Shown one piece after another: positions 7,745-16,198 of a stretch of 64,000 bases of DNA (position 1 is its first letter; the number at the start of each line of letters is the position of its first letter). The stretch is from an uncultured Lachnospiraceae bacterium (lineage in GTDB: Bacteria > Bacillota > Clostridia > Lachnospirales > Lachnospiraceae). The stretch covers positions 1-64,000 of the forward strand of contig CANOCU010000012.1 in the NCBI GenBank assembly GCA_947564645.1, read 5' to 3'. The notes beneath the pieces are model-generated. The model saw only the letters and a program-made list of their open reading frames with translations. It was not told the DNA's origin and ran no database searches. Position numbers and translations under genes: made by a program.

Positions 7745-8218
7745 CTAATCCGTATACCCTTTGCAGACATCCACCCACGCCTCATATCCGGAACATTTCT
7801 CCAGTTCCGGGATCGTCAGTTCGATCGCGCTGTTGGCGCTCCCGCAGGCAGGATAGACCGTCTCGAACCGTTTCAGAGACACGTCCAGATAGACGCTCAC
7901 CCCTTCCTTCACGGCAAAAGGGCAGACGCCGCCCACCGCATGTCCCGTCATCTCTTCCACTTCCTCGAAAGTGAGCATCTTCGCCTTCATGCCAAACTGC
8001 TCCTTATATTTATGGTTGTCCACCTTCGCATCTCCCGCCGTGCACACAAGCACCGCCTTATCCCCCTGCAGGAAAGAAAGCGTCTTCGCGATCCGCTGCG
8101 GCTTGCAGGCAAGCGCTGCCGCCGCCAGTTCCACCGTAGCGCTGGATACGTCAAATTCCCGGATCCGTTCTTCCATATCATATTGTTTCAAATAAGCTTT
8201 CACTCTCTCGATCGACAT
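7745..8218 (-). CDS. YbaK/EbsC-family aminoacyl-tRNA deacylase
   Basis: 157-aa single-domain editing protein of the YbaK/ProX fold. Members hydrolyse mischarged tRNAs such as Cys-tRNA(Pro) or Ala-tRNA(Pro) in trans. Family features: the strand RIAKTLSFLQGDKAVLVCTAGDAKVDNHKYK with the conserved Lys in IAKTL, the GGVCPFAVKEGVSVYLD loop, and the C-terminal ACGSANSAIELTIPEL containing the conserved GS. Start at ATG 8218 after GGAGG with 8-nt spacing; the open frame extends to 8305 without a ribosome site. The substrate within the family is not determined. Confidence 0.88.
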   Translation of the reverse strand: MSIERVKAYLKQYDMEERIREFDVSSATVELAAAALACKPQRIAKTLSFLQGDKAVLVCTAGDAKVDNHKYKEQFGMKAKMLTFEEVEEMTGHAVGGVCPFAVKEGVSVYLDVSLKRFETVYPACGSANSAIELTIPELEKCSGYEAWVDVCKGYTD

Positions 8219-8333
8219 CTTCTGTTTCCTCCTGTTGCTGTTTTGCCAGACTTGCCACTGCCAACTGCACTTCTCAATTATAGAGAAGCCCCTTAACTCT
8301 GTCAATCAATAACACGGACTTTACACGTCCCTA

Positions 8334-8371
8334 AAAAAGGTGCAAAGTCTGCCCAAGACTTTACACCTTTT
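8334..8371 (-). terminator. Intrinsic terminator after ptsI
   Basis: The stem GGTGTAAAGTCT/AGACTTTGCACC (one G-U) is flanked by A/T runs. On the minus strand it is followed by TTTTTTAGGG, directly downstream of the ptsI stop at 8461. The symmetric A-run could let it work in both directions. Confidence 0.8.
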
Positions 8372-8460
8372 ATTATCTCCCGGGAAGAATCACCCCGGAT
8401 CTTATCGCTTTACACGCTTCACAGCATGCTCTCAAACCGCAAGGCCACGGTACGGCCGCT

Positions 8461-10083
8461 CTACACGTTCGCTTCCCTGACCGCCTTCCTCACCCGCAGT
8501 ACCATCGACGGCGCCACGGACAGCTCATCCAGGCCCATCCGCAGGAACTCTTCCGTCAGTTCCAGATCGGCTCCCAGTTCGCCGCAGATACCGGACCATT
8601 TGCCGTACTTGTGGGCATTGTCCGTCACCAGCCTGATCATCCGCAGTACCGCGGGATGATGCGGGTCATAGAAATCATCCAGCTTCGCGTTCTGCCTGTC
8701 AAGGGCCAGCGTATACTGTGTCAGGTCGTTGGTACCGATGCTGAAGAAGTCCACGATCTGCGCCAGTTCCTCACTGACCATCACCGCCGCGGGCGTCTCG
8801 ATCATGATACCCTGCTCCGGCACCTTGTAAGGGATCTGCGCCTCGTCCAGCTCCGCCTTCACCTCATCCACGATCTCGTAGATCCGCTTCACTTCCTCCA
8901 CGGAAATGATCATCGGATACATGATGGAAAGATTGCCATACATGGCCGCACGCAGAAGCGCACGCAGCTGGGTCTTGAAAATATCCGGCTGCTTTAAGCA
9001 GATACGGATCGCCCGATAACCAAGTGCCGGATTATCCTCTTTGCCCAGGTTAAAATAGTCCACCTGCTTATCCGCGCCGATATCCAGCGTGCGGATGATC
9101 ACCTTCTTGCCCGCCATAGTCTGCACGACCTGCCTGTATGCCTGGAACTGCTCTTCCTCCGTGGGGAAATCGTCTCTTCCCAGATACAGGAACTCACTGC
9201 GGAACAGGCCGATGCCGCCCGCATCATTCTCCAACACATAGCCCACATCGGAAACACTGCCGATGTTGGCATAGATATTGATCTTCTGCCCGGAAGGGGT
9301 AACGTTCTCCTTACCCTTCAGGGTCTGCAAAAGCTTCAGCTTCTCCTTCTCCTCCCGGATCTTCTCTTCCACCTCGGCACAGATCTCCTCGGAAGGCTCG
9401 AAGATCACTTCTCCCTTAAAGCCATCCACCACGGCCTTCATGCCCGTGTGTATCTCGTCCAGATCCATGGGGACGCCGATCAGCGCCGGGATGTTCATCA
9501 TCCTGGCAAGGATCGCCGTGTGGGAATTGGTGGAACCATGTACCGTCACGAACGCAAGGATCTTCGACTTATCCATCTGTACCGTCTCACTGGGACTTAG
9601 ATCATCCGCCACGATGATGGACGGCTCCATGGATGCCAAGTCCACATCCTCCTGCCCCATGAGATTCCGCACCAGACGGTTGGAGATATCCTTCACATCC
9701 GCCGCTCTCGCCTTCATATAATCGTCATCCATGTTGGCGAACATCTCCGAGAAATTATCTCCCGTCACGGCGACCGCATACTCGGCATTCACCATCTCCG
9801 TCTGGATCATGTTGTGGATCGCATCCAGATAATCGTCATCCTCCAGCATCATCTGATGCACTTCAAAAATGGCCGCGCTGGCTTCGCCCACTTCCCTGAC
9901 CGCCTTGTCATACAGCTTCTGCAGCTGTGCCTGCGCCTGCTCTCCCGCCTGCGTCAGACGAACGATCTCGGCGTCCGCATCTGTGATCTTGGTCCGCTTC
10001 ACCTGCGCTTCGTCCTTCTTCAAGACCGCTACGGGCCCGATAATGACCCCCTTATAAACCGCTTTGCCGGATAACTTCACCAT
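8461..10083 (-). CDS. ptsI: PTS enzyme I (PEP-protein phosphotransferase)
   Basis: 540-aa cytoplasmic enzyme that takes phosphate from phosphoenolpyruvate and passes it to HPr, the first step of all PTS sugar uptake. The phosphohistidine is His188 in GSTNSHTAILA. The PEP-binding barrel has GIGLFRSEFLYLGR, IRTLDIGADK, MIETPAAV, SIGTNDLTQYT and the active-site cysteine motif SGICGELGAD. Length is normal for the family (about 570). It lies 135 bp after ptsH in the same direction. No sugar-specific EII component is in the window, so this is the general-component locus. The ribosome site is GAGGCAGGGGAAACT before ATG 10083. Confidence 0.97.
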   Translation of the reverse strand: MVKLSGKAVYKGVIIGPVAVLKKDEAQVKRTKITDADAEIVRLTQAGEQAQAQLQKLYDKAVREVGEASAAIFEVHQMMLEDDDYLDAIHNMIQTEMVNAEYAVAVTGDNFSEMFANMDDDYMKARAADVKDISNRLVRNLMGQEDVDLASMEPSIIVADDLSPSETVQMDKSKILAFVTVHGSTNSHTAILARMMNIPALIGVPMDLDEIHTGMKAVVDGFKGEVIFEPSEEICAEVEEKIREEKEKLKLLQTLKGKENVTPSGQKINIYANIGSVSDVGYVLENDAGGIGLFRSEFLYLGRDDFPTEEEQFQAYRQVVQTMAGKKVIIRTLDIGADKQVDYFNLGKEDNPALGYRAIRICLKQPDIFKTQLRALLRAAMYGNLSIMYPMIISVEEVKRIYEIVDEVKAELDEAQIPYKVPEQGIMIETPAAVMVSEELAQIVDFFSIGTNDLTQYTLALDRQNAKLDDFYDPHHPAVLRMIRLVTDNAHKYGKWSGICGELGADLELTEEFLRMGLDELSVAPSMVLRVRKAVREANV

Positions 10084-10151
10084 AGTTTCCCCTGCCTCCT
10101 CTGTCTTTTACACCTGTTCCGCTGCCTGGTTACTATTCACAGCTTCTATAA

Positions 10152-10178
10152 GTCAACGACATTGGAAATTTCGTTTCC
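10152..10178. promoter_or_regulatory. 27-bp near-palindromic motif, copy c (ptsH-ptsI gap)
   Basis: Left arm GTCAACGA, right arm TTCGTTTCC around CATTGGAAAT. It matches the motif at 24981-25007 in 23 of 27 positions. It lies between ptsH and ptsI, about 70 nt before the ptsI start. A shorter partial match (TAGTAACGACATGC) is at 10191-10204. Confidence 0.5.
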
Positions 10179-10218
10179 CATACCCGTTCATAGTAACGAC
10201 ATGCTTTCGCCTGATCCT

Positions 10219-10476
10219 TTAGAGATTCGCTTCGAAAAATGCCTTGATGCCCTCAAATGCAGTATCTTCATCCGCACCTTCCACGGAAACTTCCACATTC
10301 TCGCCGCACTTCACGCCGAGTCCCATAAGCGCCATCAGTTTCGTTGCCTCGGCAGCTTTGCCGTCTTTCGAGATGGTGACCTTACTCTGATATTTCTTCG
10401 CTTCCTTTACCAGAAGCCCTGCCGGCCTCGCATGGATTCCCACCTCATCCTTGATGACATACTCGAATTTCTTCAT
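10219..10476 (-). CDS. ptsH: HPr phosphocarrier protein
   Basis: 85-aa PTS carrier that moves phosphate from enzyme I to sugar-specific EII proteins. His15 sits in the conserved GIHARPAG. The regulatory helix reads EATKLMALMGLG; aligned to Bacillus HPr, position 46 (the Ser phosphorylated by HPr kinase) is Lys here, with Thr just before it. So the carrier function looks intact but HPr-Ser-P/CcpA-type catabolite signalling through this protein looks unlikely. Start at ATG 10476 after CAAGGAGGAACC. Transcribed from the promoter at 10565-10593, with ptsI following. Confidence 0.96.
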   Translation of the reverse strand: MKKFEYVIKDEVGIHARPAGLLVKEAKKYQSKVTISKDGKAAEATKLMALMGLGVKCGENVEVSVEGADEDTAFEGIKAFFEANL

Positions 10477-10564
10477 TTTTTGGTTCCTCCTTGTTCGTCA
10501 TTTTTTTGATCATGAATTGTTCTGGTTCTGACTGGTTCGTCGTTTTGTATAATTATATTACATC

Positions 10565-10593
10565 ATTATAGTATATATCCGGCACATTCACAA
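10565..10593 (-). promoter_or_regulatory. Sigma-A-type promoter of ptsH-ptsI
   Basis: On the minus strand: TTGTGA (10593-10588), 17-bp spacer, TATAAT (10570-10565), about 90 nt before the ptsH start. The -10 is a consensus hexamer. Confidence 0.75.
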
Positions 10594-10675
10594 CCCCAAA
10601 AACCTTATAAAAAACAAACTTATCACCCCAAAGACTCTCTCCGGCGCAGATCCTGTAAACTGAGGCCGCTCCAGC

Positions 10676-11653
10676 CTATCTTTCTACAATATGATACCCA
10701 AGCTTCATCTCTTTGGAAGCCTGCCGCGCATCCTTATCCGCCAGTGCATCCATCAGCATCTGCATGGCGATCTCCCCGCTCTTTTCGTAGGAATAATGCA
10801 GCGTGATCAGAGAGGGAATCGCCACTCTCGCGATCTCGGCATCTCCCTGTCCGCCCAGCAGGATCTGCTCCGGCACCCTGATACCCTGTTCCCTGAGATA
10901 CTGCTGCGCGCCCGCCGCCATCGTATCGGTGGCACAGATCAGGCCGTCCAGTTCCCGGCATCTCTCCGACAGCTCCCTCGCCTTCTCATAACCGGAGCGC
11001 AGGGTAAAGTCCGCCGTCACATAATTACCCGCAAGCTCCTCATACCCCTGGTCACGCGCCGCGTCGCAGAAGGCTCTGTACCGCTCCGATCCCACAGCCA
11101 CATCCTGCTGTATGGCGCCCATATAGCCAAGCTTCGTTCTGCCCCGCTCGAAGAAACGCTTCGTCAGATCATAGAAGGCATGATAATCGTCGTGGAACAC
11201 ACAGTTATAGCCTGCCATCTGTTGTCCCACGATCACCACCGGGACGGAAAGATTTTTCAGAAGCTTCTTATGCTCCGCCTGAAACACGGTGCCCAGAAGG
11301 ATCACTCCGTCCACCTGCTTCTCGCTGAATGCATCCAGATACTCCAGTTCCTTCTTCGGCTCGTTCTGGGTCACTGCTAACAGCATCTGATATCCGTTCC
11401 CGTTGATCACGGAGAGGATCCCCTCCACGATCCTGCCGATCGAGGCGGAGGCGATCTTGGGCACGATCACGCCGATCATCTTTGTCCGCTTTGTTCTGAG
11501 CGTCTGCGCCTGAACCGACGGACGGTAGCCTGTTTCCTCCACCACCTGTCTGATAGCCTCCCGCTTCGTTTCCGAAATATATCCATTGTTAAAATAGCGG
11601 GAAACGGCCGCCCTGGATACCCCGGCCATTTCCGCGATCTTGCCTATATTCAT
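10676..11653 (-). CDS. LacI-family transcriptional regulator
   Basis: 325 aa. The N-terminal helix-turn-helix reads IGKIAEMAGVSRAAVSRYFNN, followed by the hinge helix region YRPSVQAQTLRTKRT. The periplasmic-binding-like effector domain starts at MIGVIVPKI and continues to the C-terminus (ICATDTMAAGAQQYL, ILLGGQGDAEIARV). It is downstream of, and co-directional with, the amylosucrase-like gene. A CG-centred palindrome typical for this family lies at that gene's promoter, so it probably controls the pair and itself. The ligand is likely a sugar related to sucrose or maltodextrin, but this is inference. The ribosome site AAAGGAGCAGGGGG lies in the last unit of the 48-bp tandem repeat. Confidence 0.93.
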   Translation of the reverse strand: MNIGKIAEMAGVSRAAVSRYFNNGYISETKREAIRQVVEETGYRPSVQAQTLRTKRTKMIGVIVPKIASASIGRIVEGILSVINGNGYQMLLAVTQNEPKKELEYLDAFSEKQVDGVILLGTVFQAEHKKLLKNLSVPVVIVGQQMAGYNCVFHDDYHAFYDLTKRFFERGRTKLGYMGAIQQDVAVGSERYRAFCDAARDQGYEELAGNYVTADFTLRSGYEKARELSERCRELDGLICATDTMAAGAQQYLREQGIRVPEQILLGGQGDAEIARVAIPSLITLHYSYEKSGEIAMQMLMDALADKDARQASKEMKLGYHIVER

Positions 11654-11801
11654 CCCCCTGCTCCTTTGACACCTGTGATACGCTCACCGCTTCCCGCCTA
11701 CGCACCTGCGCCTTTGGCAGCTGTGATGCGTTCACGTCTTCCCGCTTCCGCATCTGCTCCGTTGACGGCTGTGATACATTCGCATCTTCCCGCTTACGCA
11801 T
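11589..11801 (-). CDS. Possible small ORF made of 16-residue repeats
   Basis: A 70-codon frame starting at ATG 11801, preceded by AAAGGGGCAG. Its first 48 residues are three copies of a 16-residue unit of the form (M/V)R(K/R)RE..(N/S).SQ....Q, encoded by the 48-bp DNA repeat. The frame then runs 65 bp into lacI out of frame. The repeat length is a multiple of three, so the frame is kept by duplication. It could be a real small basic peptide, or just an open frame created by the repeat that carries ribosomes to lacI. No homologue is known to me. Confidence 0.3.
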   Translation of the reverse strand: MRKREDANVSQPSTEQMRKREDVNASQLPKAQVRRREAVSVSQVSKEQGDEYRQDRGNGRGIQGGRFPLF

Positions 11802-11822
11802 CTGCCCCTTTGACGGCTGTAC
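11663..11822. repeat. 48-bp tandem repeat between amylosucrase gene and lacI
   Basis: Three full units (11663-11710, 11711-11758, 11759-11806) and a 16-bp partial unit. On the minus strand each unit contains an AAAGG-type or similar purine stretch followed by CAG; the unit next to lacI supplies its ribosome binding site. The units have diverged by point changes, so this is an old array rather than a recent slippage product. Confidence 0.85.
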
Positions 11823-11836
11823 GGCAGGCGCCGGTC

Positions 11837-13837
11837 CTATCCCTGTGCCGTAAGCTTCTTCATATAAAGGAAGCCGTAACCCGGCACCTGCACATCCACA
11901 GGCTGCACTCTGTTTCCGGAGATCAGATCCACATAGTCACCGTCCGCCTCCTTGATCCATGCCGTCCTGTCCTCCCCGCTGAAATTAAACAGACCGATCA
12001 GCTTCTCCCCTTCATAGTATCTGCCGATGCACAGAAGAGAGTCGTCCCACGTCTCGATGGTCCACGTATCCGCCTGCGTCACGAATACTTTCTCCGTCTT
12101 ACGGATCTTCTCCAGTTGATCAAGGCCCTGGAACATTTTCCCTTCCACCGTGTCTGCATCCGTTCTGTTCTTCGCCAGCTCCCAGTTCATCGCCCCGCGG
12201 TGGAGATATCTGGAATCCGCCGCCTTGTTGGGATCCTCCTTGTAAGTGTAATCATTGACCTGTCCGATCTCGTCTCCGCTGTACAGCACCGGGATTCCCG
12301 ACTGCATGAACATATAGGCGTGCAGCATCAGATCCTTCCGCACCGCTGTCTCCATAGCCGCCTCATCCTGCTCGAAGCCGGCCTTCTCGATACCGCACAT
12401 GGAAGCCGTCGTCCCGCAGAATCTGGCGTCTCCCGTGACCGGATCCGCATTGTAGAGTTCGCCGCGGCTGGTGCTGTCCTCCGTAAAGCCCTGGAAGTAA
12501 TCGTTCAGATACTGCTTGTGGGAACGCTCACCCATCCCCTCCGTCTGCAGCGTGCCATAATCCAGCCCCCAGCCGATGTCATCGTGACAGCGCAGGTAGT
12601 TGAGGAACACATACTCCTTGGGTAATCCGTTTACGATATCCAGCTGCCGTTTTAACAGCTTCACATTGCGGGTCGCAACCGTATGCCACGTGGTAGCCAT
12701 GGTCGTAACGTTATAGAGCATATGACATTCCGGCTTCTCCACCGTTCCGAAGTAAGGAACCACCTTCTCCGGCTCCATCACCACTTCGCCCAGCAGAAGC
12801 ACGCTCGGACAGATGATCTCGCAGATCATACGCATCATGCGCACGATGGTATGTACCTGCTTCAGATTGCGGCAGGGTGTATTTAACTCCTTCCAGATAT
12901 AAGGCACCGCATCGATCCGGATAATATCGATCCCCCGGTTCGCCAGATAGAGGAAGTTGTACATCATATCGTTAAACACCCGCGGATTCCTGTAATTTAA
13001 GTCCCACTGATACGGATAAAAGGTAGTCATCACATAATGGCCGATGTCGGGAAGCCACGTGAAGTTGCCCGGCGCCGTAGTGGGAAATACCTGGGGCACC
13101 GTCCGCTCGTACTGGGCCGGTATGTCCCCGTTGTCAAAGAAAAAGTAACGGCTCATATACTCTCCGTCGCCCTCTCTCGCCTTCTTCGCCCACTCATGGT
13201 CCTCCGACGTATGGTTCATGACAAAATCCATGCAGACATTGATCCCCTTCTTATGGCAGGCCGCCGTCAGCCGGTCCAGGTCCTCCATGGAACCAAGTTT
13301 CTCCTGCACCTTTCTAAAGTCCGCCACCGCGTAGCCGCCGTCGGAACGTCCCTCCGGCGTCTCCAGAAAAGGCATCAGATGAATATAATTCACATTGCAC
13401 TGCCCGATATAATCCAGTCTGGACTGCACGCCCTTCATATTGCCGGCAAAATTGTCAATGTAGAACATCATGCCCAGCATATCGTTCTGCTTATACCATT
13501 CTTTGTCTTTTTCCCTTTTACTATCCAGCTTTTTCAATTCGTCATTTCTTTCCAGATAGAACCGGTACATCTGGTCGCACAGTTCCGCAAACATGGAATC
13601 ATTCTCATATAATTCCATATAGAGCCAGCGCAGCTCGTCATGATGCCTGCGCAGTCTCTCCCCGAAGATCTTCGTCAGCTTATCATCCGACGCTCCGTGC
13701 GCGCCTGCTTCTGCTGCCGGATCCGCAGTCGCTTTACTGTCCTGCGTCCCGCTCACCTTCTTCTTTGCCTGTTTCTCCGGCTTTTGCGCCTCCATGTCAG
13801 ATGTCTTCCCGTTTGTCTTTGCCTTTCCCTTCACCAT
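11837..13837 (-). CDS. GH13 alpha-glucanotransferase, amylosucrase-like
   Basis: 666-aa GH13 enzyme most like amylosucrase or sucrose-active GH13_4. Motifs: region I DFVMNHTSEDHEW, region II GIDIIRIDAVPYIW with the nucleophile Asp, region III LLGEVVMEP with the acid/base Glu, and region IV NYLRCHDDIGWG. The HDDIGW form and the all-helical N-terminal domain fit amylosucrase, which splits sucrose and transfers glucose to a glucan. No signal peptide is present, so it is cytoplasmic. About 50 N-terminal residues are a Lys/Ala/Asp-rich linker. Start set at ATG 13837: it is downstream of a promoter and operator at 13899-13959 that an earlier start at 13981 would swallow. The lacI gene follows. Confidence 0.82.
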   Translation of the reverse strand: MVKGKAKTNGKTSDMEAQKPEKQAKKKVSGTQDSKATADPAAEAGAHGASDDKLTKIFGERLRRHHDELRWLYMELYENDSMFAELCDQMYRFYLERNDELKKLDSKREKDKEWYKQNDMLGMMFYIDNFAGNMKGVQSRLDYIGQCNVNYIHLMPFLETPEGRSDGGYAVADFRKVQEKLGSMEDLDRLTAACHKKGINVCMDFVMNHTSEDHEWAKKAREGDGEYMSRYFFFDNGDIPAQYERTVPQVFPTTAPGNFTWLPDIGHYVMTTFYPYQWDLNYRNPRVFNDMMYNFLYLANRGIDIIRIDAVPYIWKELNTPCRNLKQVHTIVRMMRMICEIICPSVLLLGEVVMEPEKVVPYFGTVEKPECHMLYNVTTMATTWHTVATRNVKLLKRQLDIVNGLPKEYVFLNYLRCHDDIGWGLDYGTLQTEGMGERSHKQYLNDYFQGFTEDSTSRGELYNADPVTGDARFCGTTASMCGIEKAGFEQDEAAMETAVRKDLMLHAYMFMQSGIPVLYSGDEIGQVNDYTYKEDPNKAADSRYLHRGAMNWELAKNRTDADTVEGKMFQGLDQLEKIRKTEKVFVTQADTWTIETWDDSLLCIGRYYEGEKLIGLFNFSGEDRTAWIKEADGDYVDLISGNRVQPVDVQVPGYGFLYMKKLTAQG

Positions 13838-13898
13838 TGCCTCATCCCATCCTTTATTCTCTGCAAGATTTCCCGTGTCGCTTACGATATGCGCATCG

Positions 13899-13918
13899 AA
13901 GTGAAATCGGTTACACTT
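13899..13918 (-). promoter_or_regulatory. CG-centred operator (LacI/CcpA type)
   Basis: Minus strand AAGTGTAACCGATTTCACTT; 16 of 20 positions are symmetric around the central CG. It also fits the cre consensus TGNAANCGNWNNCA. It covers roughly +6 to +25 of the predicted transcript, so binding should block transcription. The LacI protein of the same operon is the first candidate; CcpA is the alternative. Confidence 0.7.
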
Positions 13919-13930
13919 TACTCCGTTATT

Positions 13931-13959
13931 ACTATAGCACCTCCCTTGTTCGTTTGTAA
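13931..13959 (-). promoter_or_regulatory. Promoter of the amylosucrase-lacI operon
   Basis: On the minus strand: TTACAA (13959-13954), 17-bp spacer, TATAGT (13936-13931), about 95 nt before the chosen start codon. Confidence 0.6.
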
Positions 13960-14045
13960 ATTGGCACTTGTTCCAAAACACGAATCATGATTTTGTCTAT
14001 ACTGCTGTAATCGATTCCATACAGAAATCTTATCCTGCCCGCAAA

Positions 14046-14071
14046 AAAGACAGCCATCGCTGACTGTCTTT
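14046..14071 (-). terminator. Intrinsic terminator after the ABC-2/CPBP gene
   Basis: Minus-strand stem AAAGACAG.CA/TG.CTGTCTTT closes a GCGA tetraloop and is followed by TTTTTT. It stands 37 nt after the stop of the ABC-2/CPBP gene. Confidence 0.85.
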
Positions 14072-14107
14072 CCTCCGGATCGCCTGTGCGGCCTTACGCA
14101 GTCTCTC

Positions 14108-16198
14108 TTACACAGACTTCCTGCACCTCTTCAATAGAACTCCGCTGACTCCCGCCAGGACAAGCCCTGCCCCCAGAAGCAGCATCCCGTCCGAGAACGT
14201 AACCGTATCCTGTAAAAACACCGGAAAAATTCTGCCCACCTGCTCCGGAAAGTAAGCGGCGATCACGCTGCAGGCATTGTTAAGAAAATGCATCAGCATC
14301 GCCGGATAGATACTGCCCGTCCGCCACACCACATAACACAATGCAAGTCCGAGCAGTCCCGTCGGGATAAACTTTACCAGGCTCATATGATAAGCGCCGA
14401 ACAAGGCCGCCGTGACGGCAATCGCCCACACAGCCTTGTATCTCGCCTTCAGGGAATGCAGGATCAGCCCGCGGAAGAGCATCTCCTCGCAGACGGCAGG
14501 CGCCAGGGCGATCACCAGAAACGCTGCCCACACATTATCCCCCAGGATCCCGGAGAACGCCGTCTCCACATGACCCGCACTCTCCGGAAAAAGCCGCGTC
14601 AGCCAGCCGGCCAGCACGATATTAACCGGATACAGGCCGCTGATCAGCAGCGCGCCGCCAAGAAAGCCGGCCGCATTCGTCCCCGCAAAGCCATAGGTCA
14701 GCCGGATATCCTTTTTCGTATAGAGCACCAGCGCAAGCGGCACGAGAAGCAGGATCAGCTGGGTGCCGAGTACCCCCGCCAGACCGTACTTCATCTGCAG
14801 CAGACTGCCCACATACAGCACGAGCAGGATGGTGACCGCCACCACGAACCAGACATCCGACACGGTGGGCACACCGCCCTTATGCAGATTGCTCCTCTTC
14901 TCGAAAAGCTGCAGGCCGCCCTTCTGTTCCGAGAACAGGATCGCCTCGCTGTCGTAGATCTTACTAAGGAACAGGATCGCCACCACCGCATAGGCTATGT
15001 TGCTGACAAGCACCACCGCGATTATCCCGTAATTTACCTTAAACACCAGCATATTCTTGATCAGCAGGCAGATATTTGCCACCGGCAGCATGGCCATGGC
15101 CTGTGTCAGCTCCAGATTGGGAATGAACCCGATATAGCCCACGAACATCACCACCAGCATCAGCGGCGTGATATAGTTGTTCGCTTCCTTGTAGCTTTTG
15201 GCAAAAGAAGTCACGCACATGGTCACCGCACTGATGAACAGGGAAAAGGCAAAGATGGACAGCATACACACCAGGATCGCCGGGACAAACTTCGTCATGT
15301 CAAAGGAGCCCATATCCGTCTGCAATTCCATGATCTCATACATATAGACGGCGATGCCGCCCATGGACAGAATGTTCAGAAGAGCCGAGATCATGCCGAT
15401 CACAGCCACCGTGATAAACTTCGACACGATCAGCTGTCTGTTGGTCACCGGCAGAGTCAGAATGGTCTCCAGCGTTCCCCGCTCCCGCTCTCCTGCCGTC
15501 GTATCGATGGCCGGGTACATGGTGCCCATCAGCAGACTGATGATCAGCATAAAGGGCAGCACCGCGCCCATGATACTGCCAAGCGACTGCTCACTGCTGG
15601 CCAAATTCTCCTTCTCATAGCCGATGGGCTCCAGGATCTCATGCACATTCAGTCCGGCCGCCTGGATCCGCTGTCTCGTCATATCCGCCCGCAGGTCGTC
15701 AAAGGCTTCCATGACAATACCCGCCGCATACTCGGAATTGGCAACGGAGTTCAGATAGTATGCGTCATACTGCATACGCCCATCCTGCATCCGCCCCAGG
15801 ACATAGACATCGATGGTCTCCTCATTCAGGGCGGCTTCATAGTCGGACACTGCCGCCGCCTCTATGATCGTGATCTCATAGAGGCTCTCACTTTCCGCCT
15901 CCCCGACGCCGGATCCCTCCGCCGCTTCTGCCTGCTCGTCGTTCGTATCCGCACGCTGCGTCTCCCCTCTCTCCAACAGTTTCTGTAAGAATGCATCCCC
16001 GTCCTGTGCGTCCACCGCGATCCGGTAGTTTTGTGTCTCCATACTGGAAGAAATAAAAGCCATCAACTGCATGACGCCCACGAAAATCAGCGGATACAGA
16101 ATGATCGGCACCACCAGCATCATGATCACCGTCTTCTTGTCCCGCAGGACGTCCAACATCTCCTTTTTCACCAATGTTCTTATGATCTTCCTGTTCAT
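14108..16198 (-). CDS. ABC-2 permease fused to a CPBP intramembrane protease
   Basis: 696-aa membrane protein in two parts. The N-terminal half (to about residue 430) is an ABC-2/NatB-type permease: first helix at about 20-45, then a large extracytoplasmic loop of roughly 130 residues, then a cluster of helices. The C-terminal half holds the CPBP (Abi) protease motifs EEMLFRG (EExxxR), GAYHMSL (the FxxxH equivalent) and HFLNNA (HxxxN). The loop near residues 75-105 is acidic. The start overlaps the ATPase stop by 4 bp (ATGA), so the two form one exporter. Such fusions are known in Firmicutes; the exported substrate is unknown, with Na+ (NatAB-like) or a peptide as options. Confidence 0.88.
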   Translation of the reverse strand: MNRKIIRTLVKKEMLDVLRDKKTVIMMLVVPIILYPLIFVGVMQLMAFISSSMETQNYRIAVDAQDGDAFLQKLLERGETQRADTNDEQAEAAEGSGVGEAESESLYEITIIEAAAVSDYEAALNEETIDVYVLGRMQDGRMQYDAYYLNSVANSEYAAGIVMEAFDDLRADMTRQRIQAAGLNVHEILEPIGYEKENLASSEQSLGSIMGAVLPFMLIISLLMGTMYPAIDTTAGERERGTLETILTLPVTNRQLIVSKFITVAVIGMISALLNILSMGGIAVYMYEIMELQTDMGSFDMTKFVPAILVCMLSIFAFSLFISAVTMCVTSFAKSYKEANNYITPLMLVVMFVGYIGFIPNLELTQAMAMLPVANICLLIKNMLVFKVNYGIIAVVLVSNIAYAVVAILFLSKIYDSEAILFSEQKGGLQLFEKRSNLHKGGVPTVSDVWFVVAVTILLVLYVGSLLQMKYGLAGVLGTQLILLLVPLALVLYTKKDIRLTYGFAGTNAAGFLGGALLISGLYPVNIVLAGWLTRLFPESAGHVETAFSGILGDNVWAAFLVIALAPAVCEEMLFRGLILHSLKARYKAVWAIAVTAALFGAYHMSLVKFIPTGLLGLALCYVVWRTGSIYPAMLMHFLNNACSVIAAYFPEQVGRIFPVFLQDTVTFSDGMLLLGAGLVLAGVSGVLLKRCRKSV

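Noticed and set aside
14288..15988. A 566-codon open frame on the plus strand
   Set aside because: It lies wholly opposite the ABC-2/CPBP gene, is unusually rich in His, Gln and Arg as expected for an antisense frame, and has no domain or ribosome site.
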